Of a stretch of 57,629 bases of DNA, positions 44,037 to 50,624 are shown in pieces. The position numbers were made by a program, and so were the translations under genes. The stretch is from CALBPI01 sp038529355 (lineage in GTDB: Bacteria; Pseudomonadota; Gammaproteobacteria; Steroidobacterales; Woeseiaceae): positions 1 to 57,629 of the forward strand of contig JBCBDU010000020.1 in assembly GCA_038529355.1 (NCBI GenBank), read 5' to 3'. The notes beneath the pieces are model-generated. The model searched no databases. It saw only the letters and a list, made by a program, of their open reading frames with translations, and was not told the DNA's origin. Numbering within the stretch: position 1 is the first letter of the stretch; each line of letters starts with the position of its first letter.

Positions 44037-44061
44037 CCGCTCGAATCTCGGGCGGTTTTTT
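44037..44061 (+). terminator. Intrinsic terminator between rlmB and rpsF
   Basis: CCGCTCG (44037-44043) pairs with CGGGCGG (44049-44055), with one U-G wobble, around the loop AATCT. Six T residues follow directly, then G and three more T. This is a classic factor-independent terminator for the rnr-rlmB transcript. Because it directly follows a possible -10 box it could also attenuate the rpsF operon. Confidence 0.8.
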
Positions 44062-44077
44062 GTTTCTCCTTGCCGCA

Positions 44078-44108
44078 CAGCACAGACCCTCGCGAGGGCT
44101 CGCCGCTG
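44078..44108 (+). promoter_or_regulatory. Candidate S6:S18-binding leader of the rpsF operon
   Basis: CAGC (44078-44081) pairs with GCTG (44105-44108). Inside, CCCT (44087-44090) pairs with AGGG (44095-44098) around CGCG. The 3' side of the asymmetric internal loop contains CCG. A hairpin with a bulged CCG near the rpsF start is the known signature of the leader bound by the S6:S18 complex for feedback control. The match was judged by eye, so this is a strong suggestion, not proof. Confidence 0.5.
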
Positions 44109-44133
44109 GCAGCAAACCCGAAAGGAGCGTCCT

Positions 44134-44667
44134 TTGAGACACTATGAAGTTGTGTTTCTGGTCCACCCTGACCAGAGTGAGCAGGTTCCAGGCATGCTGG
44201 AGCGCTATCAGAAGCTGATCACCGATGCGGATGGTCATGTCCATCGACTCGAAGATTGGGGTCGCCGGCAATTGGCGCATTCGATCAATAAGGTGCACAA
44301 AGCGCATTACCTGTTAATGAACATTGAAACCGGCCAGGAAGCGCTCGACGAATTGAAGGCTGCCTTCAAGTTCAATGACGCAGTCCTGCGTCACATGATC
44401 GTCAAGGTCGAGACCGCTGTGACCGAAGCGTCGCCAATGGCCAAGGCCGTTGAAGACGAAAAGGCCAAAGAGCGTGAGTCGGCCAAGCGCCGCGAAGCCA
44501 AGGCTGCTGCCGAAGCAAGAGCTCGTGATGCCGAAGAGCAAAGCGATGATGCGAGCGACGGCGATGCCGCACTGGCTGAATCCAGCACAAGCGCCGCTCC
44601 GGAAGCCACCGAGAGCGCTGCTCCGGTAGCCGCTGACGATACGAAACCTGAAGGGGAAGCAGCATGA
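44134..44667 (+). CDS. rpsF: 30S ribosomal protein S6
   Basis: S6 binds 16S rRNA with S18 in the platform of the small subunit. The core (about residues 1-100, MRHYEVVFLVHPDQ at the start) is normal. The 177-residue length exceeds the usual 95-135: residues 104-135 are a charged helix rich in Ala, Lys, Arg and Glu, and the rest is an acidic Ala/Ser/Glu tail ending in EGEAA. The start is a TTG with AAAGGAG seven bases upstream; the true N-terminus LRHYEVV of the family fixes it. The end overlaps rpsR. Confidence 0.95.
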   Translation: MRHYEVVFLVHPDQSEQVPGMLERYQKLITDADGHVHRLEDWGRRQLAHSINKVHKAHYLLMNIETGQEALDELKAAFKFNDAVLRHMIVKVETAVTEASPMAKAVEDEKAKERESAKRREAKAAAEARARDAEEQSDDASDGDAALAESSTSAAPEATESAAPVAADDTKPEGEAA

Positions 44668-44888
44668 GCCGTCATTCACGTCGTCGTAAGTTCTGCCGGT
44701 TCACCGCAGAAGGCATCGAGCAGATCGATTACAAGGATCTGAACTTGCTCAAAGCGTATATTTCGGAAACCGGCAAGATTGTGCCGAGCCGCATTACCGG
44801 CACCAAAGCACGCTATCAACGTCAACTGGCGACAGCGGTCAAGCGCGCTCGCTATCTGGCATTGTTGCCGTACACCGACCAGCACTAA
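44664..44888 (+). CDS. rpsR: 30S ribosomal protein S18
   Basis: The 74-residue basic protein is the S6 partner in the small subunit. It has the conserved RRRKFCRF opening, IDYKDLNLLKAYI and GKIVPSRITGT. The ATG overlaps the rpsF stop. Its N-terminus is the substrate of RimI, encoded at 1150. There is no priB between rpsF and rpsR, unlike enterobacteria. Confidence 0.97.
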   Translation: MSRHSRRRKFCRFTAEGIEQIDYKDLNLLKAYISETGKIVPSRITGTKARYQRQLATAVKRARYLALLPYTDQH

Positions 44889-44919
44889 GCAACGGCGCTG
44901 TGTCGCCGGCTCCCGGACC

Positions 44920-45825
44920 ATGAGGCACTGGGCCGCTTGGATAATGCGCGCGCGACATCGGCAGGTTCTGATGATCGCCGCGCTGTTCCTGATGCCGATG
45001 TTTCGCGTGGTGTCAGTCGGGGTTGCACTGGCTGTCGTGATCTCGGTTGGCGCGGCTCGCGCAGCGCCGACGTTGGCGATCGGTTTTGGTATCGTGCTGG
45101 TTGCCGGCATGGTATCGCCAGTCGACCCGAATGCGCTGATCGTCTATGTCGCGGCCGTCGTAATCGGTACGCTGGCCGTCGGGGAGATGCTCAGACGCAG
45201 CGAGTCGCTGACGCTGACCATTCAGCTGAGCTTGCTCATTGCGTTGGTGGCAGGGATCGGTTTCCAGCTATCGATTGGCGATCAGACAGCGTTCTGGCTG
45301 CCGCGATTGCTGGAGATGGTCGAGTTGTTGCGCGAGATGGGCTCGCTCGACAACGATATCGACGAAACGTTGTTGGTGCAGCGCCTGCAAACAGGCGTAC
45401 CACTGGCGAGTGGATTTTTTATCGCATCGCAGTGGTACTTTGCAGTCGTTGCATTGGCGATCGGCTATTATGTGTTCGATCAGGGTCGGGACGAGGCGCG
45501 CGCGCGGTTCGGACGTTTTCGTGATCTGAACCTCGGGCGCGTATTGGCCATGTTGCTGGTACTGCTTGCGGTTGCAGCCGCACTGACCGGCAGCTTGCTG
45601 TTGACCAATTTGGCAGCAGTAGCGTTGCTGGGGTTTGGTCTGCAGGGGCTTGCGCTGCTGCACTGGGCGAGGCACCACTTCGGTTGGTCGCCGCTGGTGT
45701 TGGTGATTGGCTATATGGCTGTCATTCCGGTGCAGCCCTATGGTGTGCTGTTGATTTGCGTCGTCGGTTACGTCGACGCCTGGTTTGATTTGGTTCGTGC
45801 TCGCAAGGGCGGGGCCACTAATTAA
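44920..45825 (+). CDS. DUF2232-like multispanning membrane protein
   Basis: The 301-residue protein has about eight membrane helices and sits between rpsR and rplI, where many gammaproteobacteria carry a DUF2232 protein (related to YybS). Its function is unknown. The ATG at 44920 begins MRHWAAWIMRARH; a second ATG at 44944 is equally possible because neither has a strong ribosome site. Weak conservation of the sequence makes the family assignment rely partly on position. Confidence 0.68.
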   Translation: MRHWAAWIMRARHRQVLMIAALFLMPMFRVVSVGVALAVVISVGAARAAPTLAIGFGIVLVAGMVSPVDPNALIVYVAAVVIGTLAVGEMLRRSESLTLTIQLSLLIALVAGIGFQLSIGDQTAFWLPRLLEMVELLREMGSLDNDIDETLLVQRLQTGVPLASGFFIASQWYFAVVALAIGYYVFDQGRDEARARFGRFRDLNLGRVLAMLLVLLAVAAALTGSLLLTNLAAVALLGFGLQGLALLHWARHHFGWSPLVLVIGYMAVIPVQPYGVLLICVVGYVDAWFDLVRARKGGATN

Positions 45826-45855
45826 AACGTCTACAAGGGCGAAAGGTAGAAAACG

Positions 45856-46311
45856 ATGGAAGTCATTCTTCTCGAAAAAGTCGAAAACCTCGGCGGTATC
45901 GGCGACAAGGTCAGCGTCAAGTCTGGCTACGGCCGCAATTTTTTGCTGCCGGCCGGCAAAGCGACGCTGGCGACTCCGGCGAATCTTGCCGAGTTCGAGG
46001 CGCGCCGCGCAGAGCTTGAGAAAAAAGCGGCAGACGAATTGGCGGCAGCACAAGCGCGTGGCAAGACACTCGAAGGTGCTCGCGTCGAGATCAAGGCTTT
46101 GGTCGGTAACGAAGGCAAGCTGTTCGGCTCAATCGGCACTATTGATATCGCACAGGCATTCAACGATGCCGGTCTGCCGATCGAGCGCGCAGAAATTCGC
46201 TTAACCGATGACGGTGCGTTCCGCGAAGTGGGTGAGCACGAAATCGGTCTGCATCTGCACGCTGATGTTGATGTGACAGCGGTCGTCGCTGTGGTTGCTG
46301 ACGAGGGCTAA
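45856..46311 (+). CDS. rplI: 50S ribosomal protein L9
   Basis: L9 links the base of the L1 stalk to the small subunit of a neighbouring ribosome. The 151-residue protein has the N-terminal domain with MEVILLEKVENLGGIGDKVSVK and the long connecting helix (about residues 41-75), then a C-terminal domain. GAAAGG lies nine bases before the ATG. Its stop codon is inside a hairpin. Confidence 0.97.
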   Translation: MEVILLEKVENLGGIGDKVSVKSGYGRNFLLPAGKATLATPANLAEFEARRAELEKKAADELAAAQARGKTLEGARVEIKALVGNEGKLFGSIGTIDIAQAFNDAGLPIERAEIRLTDDGAFREVGEHEIGLHLHADVDVTAVVAVVADEG

Positions 46312-46320
46312 CAGCCCTCG
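46302..46320 (+). terminator. Hairpin over the rplI stop codon
   Basis: CGAGGGCT (46302-46309) pairs perfectly with AGCCCTCG (46313-46320) around the loop AAC. The next bases are TTTGCT, so it has only a weak T-tract. It encloses the rplI stop and ends 10 bases before the dnaB ATG. It may partly terminate or protect the rpsF-rplI transcript. Confidence 0.5.
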
Positions 46321-46330
46321 TTTGCTACCA

Positions 46331-47719
46331 ATGGTCAGCGCGCTGGAGCAAAGCGAACGCGACGAACACGCACTGCGAGTACCGCCGCATTCGGTCGAAG
46401 CCGAGCAGTCTGTGCTTGGCGGGCTCATGCTCGACAATACGTCGTGGGATCAGGTCGCCGACGTGCTGACCGCGGACGACTTTTACCGGCGCGACCACCA
46501 GCTGATCTTCAGCGCTATCGGCGCGTTGGCAGAGACTCGGCAGCCCTGTGATGTCGTCACGCTGTCAGAGCATCTGGACAATCGCGCTGAGCTGATTGCC
46601 GCCGGTGGTCTCGACTATCTGGCATCGCTGGCGAACGATACGCCGAGTGCGGCGAATGTTGTGGCCTACGCGCGCATCCTGCGCGAACGCGCGATTCTGA
46701 GGCGCCTGATCAGCGCTGGCAATGACATTGCGACGAGCGCGTTTCAGCCGGACGGCCGGCCGGCGGCCGAGCTGCTCGATGATGCTGAGCGTGCTGTCTT
46801 CGAGATCGCAGAGAAAGGCGCTCGCAAGGGCGGATTCCAACCGCTGAACAGCATGTTGGGCGCGGTCATCGATACGCTTGATGAGCGGCGCAAGAATGGC
46901 GGGCAGCTTGCGGGTCTGTCCACTGGCTACAAGGAATTCGACAAGATGACGTCCGGTTTGCACCCCGGAGACTTGGTCATCGTCGCCGGCCGTCCGTCGA
47001 TGGGCAAAACGACGTTTGCCGTGAACATCGCCGAGCACGCTGCGATTGGCGAGCGCGCACCGACCGCCATTTTCAGCATGGAAATGGGCGCCGACCAGCT
47101 GGCGTTCCGCATGATCTCGTCGTTGGGCCGTATCGATCAGACGCACTTGCGCGATGGTAACTTTCCCGAGGAAGACTGGTCGCGTATCAACACGGCGGTG
47201 CAGCTCATGTCCGAGGCGCCGATTTTCATCGATGACACGCCTGCGCTGTCGCCGACCGAAGTGCGCGCCCGTGCGCGACGCCTGAAGCGCGAACATGGGC
47301 TTGGCTTGATCGTGCTGGATTACTTGCAGCTGATGCAGGTGCCAGGGCACAAAGAAAATCGCACTGCTGAGATTTCGGAGATCTCACGCTCTTTGAAGGC
47401 GCTGGCGAAAGAGCTCGGCGTGCCAGTGATTGCGTTGTCGCAGCTCAATCGCAGTGTCGAGCAGCGCACCGATAAGAAACCGGTCATGTCGGATCTACGC
47501 GAATCAGGCGCAATTGAGCAGGATGCTGATCTGATCTGCTTTATCTACCGCGAAGAAGTCTACGATAAGGAAACCCCGCGCAAGGGTATGGCCGACATCA
47601 TTATCTCAAAGCAGCGAAACGGCCCTATTGGTGAGTTCCCGCTGACTTTCGTCGGCAAGTACACCAAGTTCGAAAATTGGGTGCCTGACACCTATGCGCA
47701 GGAAGTCGGTCAATTCTGA
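46331..47719 (+). CDS. dnaB: Replicative DNA helicase DnaB
   Basis: DnaB is the hexameric helicase of the replication fork. The 462-residue protein has an N-terminal domain (about residues 15-120, VPPHSVEAEQSVLGGLML), a linker and a RecA-like domain with Walker A GRPSMGKTT at 220-228 and LIVLDYLQLM as Walker B. It follows the rplI hairpin with no obvious Shine-Dalgarno. No intein or insertion is present. Confidence 0.97.
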   Translation: MVSALEQSERDEHALRVPPHSVEAEQSVLGGLMLDNTSWDQVADVLTADDFYRRDHQLIFSAIGALAETRQPCDVVTLSEHLDNRAELIAAGGLDYLASLANDTPSAANVVAYARILRERAILRRLISAGNDIATSAFQPDGRPAAELLDDAERAVFEIAEKGARKGGFQPLNSMLGAVIDTLDERRKNGGQLAGLSTGYKEFDKMTSGLHPGDLVIVAGRPSMGKTTFAVNIAEHAAIGERAPTAIFSMEMGADQLAFRMISSLGRIDQTHLRDGNFPEEDWSRINTAVQLMSEAPIFIDDTPALSPTEVRARARRLKREHGLGLIVLDYLQLMQVPGHKENRTAEISEISRSLKALAKELGVPVIALSQLNRSVEQRTDKKPVMSDLRESGAIEQDADLICFIYREEVYDKETPRKGMADIIISKQRNGPIGEFPLTFVGKYTKFENWVPDTYAQEVGQF

Positions 47720-47745
47720 CCGCGTCTGGTAGCTGCTCAAACATC

Positions 47746-48861
47746 ATGTCTTCAGGCGCTACGGCAACGATTGATCTCGCTGCTGTGACGCACAATCTTG
47801 CGCTGATCAGGCGGCGTGCCGGCGGCGGTCGCATCATGGCAGCGATCAAGGCGAATGCCTATGGGCATGGTGCTGTTCGTGTTGCCAAGGCGTTACATAC
47901 TGCCGACAGCTTCGCTTTGGCGCGCGTTACCGAGGCGAGCGAACTGCGTGCTGCAGATATTCGCCAGCCGCTGGTATTGCTCGAAGGCGTCTTTGACGCT
48001 GACGAAATGCAGCTGGCGGGTGCACTGGACTGTGAGCTAGTGGTGCACAGTGATTATCAGATCGATCTGTTGGCAGCTTACGGTGGCGCGCCGCGCGTGG
48101 TGTGGCTGAAGATTAACACGGGCATGAACCGCCTCGGATTCGCGCCATCGCGTGCCGCCCAGCTCATCACTCGATTGCGTGCGCTGGCGAGCGTGGCCGA
48201 GGTGCGCATCATGAGCCACTTGGCATGCGCTGACGGTGACGACAGCGCGGCGCAGGTGCTAACTGGCCGCCAGTTGTCGGCATTTCGCTCAGTCATCGGT
48301 GATTTTGATGGCGCGGTTAGCATCGCCAACTCGGCCGCGTTGTTGACGGGCGATACGGATACGGTGCGCGCGCGTGACGGTCAGGATCCGGCAGCACATT
48401 GGGTCAGGCCTGGCATTGCCTTGTATGGTATCTCGCCATTCGCGGCGCGTACTGGCGCTGATTTGGGGCTGCGCGCGGCTATGTGCTTGCAGGCGCGCAT
48501 CATCGCCGAGCACCTGCTGCAAGCCGGTGACAGTGTTGGTTATGGCGCGCGTTTCGTTGCACCGCGGCAGATGCGCATCGGCATCGTTGCCGCCGGCTAT
48601 GGCGATGGATATCCGCGTGCCATGCCCGATGGCACTCCGGTAGACGTCGCTGGGCAGACCGCAGTGCTCGCAGGGCGCGTGTCGATGGACATGCTCAGTA
48701 TTGATCTGACCGGATGTGAGCGTGTGTCGCCGGGTAGCAGCGTGTGCCTGTGGGGGCCGCAATTACCGGCGGAACGCATTGCCGCTCGGGTCGGTACAAT
48801 CGCCTACGAGTTAGTCACGTGCGTAACGGCGCGGGTGCCGCGCGTCTATCGCAGTGCTTAG
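47746..48861 (+). CDS. alr: Alanine racemase
   Basis: Alr is a PLP enzyme that makes D-alanine for peptidoglycan. The 371-residue protein has the PLP lysine at residue 35 in AAIKANAYGHG and the tyrosine base in the conserved VGYGARF context. It follows dnaB after 26 bases and probably shares its transcript. A strong hairpin lies 43 bases after its stop. Confidence 0.96.
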   Translation: MSSGATATIDLAAVTHNLALIRRRAGGGRIMAAIKANAYGHGAVRVAKALHTADSFALARVTEASELRAADIRQPLVLLEGVFDADEMQLAGALDCELVVHSDYQIDLLAAYGGAPRVVWLKINTGMNRLGFAPSRAAQLITRLRALASVAEVRIMSHLACADGDDSAAQVLTGRQLSAFRSVIGDFDGAVSIANSAALLTGDTDTVRARDGQDPAAHWVRPGIALYGISPFAARTGADLGLRAAMCLQARIIAEHLLQAGDSVGYGARFVAPRQMRIGIVAAGYGDGYPRAMPDGTPVDVAGQTAVLAGRVSMDMLSIDLTGCERVSPGSSVCLWGPQLPAERIAARVGTIAYELVTCVTARVPRVYRSA

Positions 48862-48904
48862 GTCGCTGATCGGTGAGTTTGCCGTCCGTTGTGAGTAGGC
48901 GAAA

Positions 48905-48933
48905 CCGGTGACGCTTTGGATTGGCGTCACCGG
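48905..48933. terminator. Hairpin between alr and the FHA gene
   Basis: CCGGTGACGC (48905-48914) and GCGTCACCGG (48924-48933) form a perfect 10-base stem around a nine-base loop. On the minus strand the stem is followed by TTTCGCC, a short T-run; on the plus strand there is none. It is placed to serve as the terminator of the FHA gene and possibly also of alr. Confidence 0.55.
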
Positions 48934-48943
48934 CTGTCACAAA

Positions 48944-49708
48944 CTATGTGCGGTAGAAGCCCATCTTGACGCCGGCCAGCTTCAGTACATCGTTGTCTTC
49001 AAGCTTGCGAGCCTGCGCGCCCAATGGCTCGCCGTTGACCTCGGGCATGCCACCCGATTCGCTGCTCTCGACGTGCACGATGAAGAACCCTTCGGAGCGT
49101 CGCGTGATGGCAGCGACCTGAATACCAGGTCTGCCCAGCGTCGTCAGCGCTTTGCTCAGCTCCAATTCACGGCCGGCAAAGTTGCCGGACAACACTTGCA
49201 GTTTCGCCGTCGGCAAACCAGCCGGTTTCTCGGCGGGCGGTGGCAGCGGTGCTGACTCGGTGTTGACAGCCGAGGTCCCGGTAGCGATGTCCTCTTCGCT
49301 TGCGTCGTCATCATGTGCGCTTTCAATCGCTTCCGCCGCCGCCTGGATCTTGTCCGGATCCGGTCGGGTCTGCGAAATCACCATTGTCGCTTCGAATTCT
49401 TCCTGCTCGGGATCGCCACCTTGAGAATCCACGTAGCGCAACTGGTGATGCCCGATTGTGATCGAGTCACCATTCTGCAGCGCGTGTTTCTTGATCAGTT
49501 TGCCGCCAACGTAGGTGCCATTGGTGCTGTTCAGGTCCTCGAGGAACGAGTCATTGAGGATGTTGATGATCAGGCAGTGGTGCCCACTGACAGACGGGTT
49601 GTCGATGCGGACGTCATTGTCCGGCAGGCGCCCGATCGTGTAGCGCTCTTTAGTCATGTTGTACTCTGCGAGCACCTGATCACCCAGGCTCAAAACCAGC
49701 CTTGCCAT
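48944..49708 (-). CDS. Protein with two FHA domains
   Basis: The 254-residue protein has an intact N-terminal FHA domain (about 1-95) with Arg27 in TIGR, Ser41 and His44 in SVSGHH and Asn63 in NSTNGT, the residues that bind phosphothreonine. A second, weaker FHA region (about 165-254) keeps TLGRPGIQ and VNGEPLG. The middle is acidic and Ala-rich. It lacks a membrane helix. It is likely a substrate or adaptor of the neighbouring kinase, although a terminator-like structure separates it from the kinase-phosphatase pair. Confidence 0.83.
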   Translation of the reverse strand: MARLVLSLGDQVLAEYNMTKERYTIGRLPDNDVRIDNPSVSGHHCLIINILNDSFLEDLNSTNGTYVGGKLIKKHALQNGDSITIGHHQLRYVDSQGGDPEQEEFEATMVISQTRPDPDKIQAAAEAIESAHDDDASEEDIATGTSAVNTESAPLPPPAEKPAGLPTAKLQVLSGNFAGRELELSKALTTLGRPGIQVAAITRRSEGFFIVHVESSESGGMPEVNGEPLGAQARKLEDNDVLKLAGVKMGFYRT

Positions 49709-49741
49709 AGTCGTTCCACTTAATTTTATTAACGTTCAACA

Positions 49742-49764
49742 ACACGTCTGCCTGCCAGACGTGT
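49742..49764. other. Hairpin upstream of the FHA gene
   Basis: ACACGTCTG (49742-49750) pairs perfectly with CAGACGTGT (49756-49764) around CCTGC. It lies in the 82-base gap between the phosphatase and FHA genes, 33 bases before the FHA start codon on the minus strand. Without a T-run it may be an operator, an mRNA leader structure or part of a terminator cluster. Confidence 0.4.
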
Positions 49765-49768
49765 ACCC

Positions 49769-49796
49769 AAAAACCGGTTAACCGAAGCGGCTAACC
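49769..49796 (-). terminator. Intrinsic terminator after the kinase-phosphatase pair
   Basis: On the minus strand GGTTAGCCG pairs with CGGTTAACC (49796-49776) with one G-U wobble and the loop CTT. The stem is followed by GG and five T residues (49773-49769). It begins just before the phosphatase stop codon (49791-49793), so the gene ends inside the hairpin. It should end the kinase-phosphatase transcript before the FHA gene. Confidence 0.65.
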
Positions 49797-50618
49797 ACCA
49801 AACAGTTTGCCCAATCGCTGCCAGAGACCTTTCTTGGCCGGAAACGGCTCCTTAATGCGTGCCAGCATGACCGAGATGTTATCGCGCCCGCCGTGCTCGT
49901 TCGCGAGCGTTACCAATTGCTTAGCAGCTACCTCAAGGTTATCACTAAACGTATTGATCGTTAAGTGAATATCCTCGTCGTCAACCATGTCAGGCAGGCC
50001 ATCAGAGCACAACAAATAGATGTCTCCAACTTCCACCTGCGACTCCTGTATTTCTACCTCAACCTGGGCCTCGACGCCGAGGGCTCGGGTCACATAATTG
50101 CGATTTGTCGAGCGCTGCGCTTCTTCTTCGGAGTAAAAGCCGCGATCTACCAGTTCCTGCAGCAGGGAATGGTCCAGTGTGATTTGCTCCATATCGCCGC
50201 CACGCAGCCGATACAGGCGCGAGTCGCCGACGTGCGCAACGGAAATCCGGTTGTCGAAGAATAGTCCACATACGATCGTGGTGCCCATGCCTTCGCATTG
50301 CGGTTGGCTTTGTGCAGTTTGATGAATGATCTTGTTGGCGCGGCGCACGCCATCGCGCAGCGCAATCGACTGCCGCATAAAGCCTGTAGATGCTTCGATT
50401 TCGCCGCGTTTTTCGCGCATGACCGCGTCGCTGAGCAGACCGTGTACGGTCTTTACGGCGATGCCGCTGGCCACTTCGCCGGCGTTGTAGCCACCCATGC
50501 CGTCGGCCAGCACCAGTAAACCCGCGTCGCTATTCGTCGCAATGGCATCTTCGTTGTGCTCGCGCACTCGGCCAGTGTCCGTGACGGCCGCAATCTGAAT
50601 TTTGTTTTTGAAGCTCAT
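49791..50618 (-). CDS. PP2C-type serine/threonine protein phosphatase
   Basis: The 275-residue protein is a bacterial PPM phosphatase (Stp1/PrpC type) that would remove phosphates placed by the neighbouring kinase. Visible motifs are HNEDA (21-25), ADGMGG with Asp39 and Gly40 as metal-site residues, CSDGLPD later and GGRDNISVML near the end. It starts six bases after the kinase stop, so the pair is surely co-transcribed. The protein has no membrane helix. Confidence 0.93.
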   Translation of the reverse strand: MSFKNKIQIAAVTDTGRVREHNEDAIATNSDAGLLVLADGMGGYNAGEVASGIAVKTVHGLLSDAVMREKRGEIEASTGFMRQSIALRDGVRRANKIIHQTAQSQPQCEGMGTTIVCGLFFDNRISVAHVGDSRLYRLRGGDMEQITLDHSLLQELVDRGFYSEEEAQRSTNRNYVTRALGVEAQVEVEIQESQVEVGDIYLLCSDGLPDMVDDEDIHLTINTFSDNLEVAAKQLVTLANEHGGRDNISVMLARIKEPFPAKKGLWQRLGKLFGG

Positions 50619-50624
50619 GTCGGA

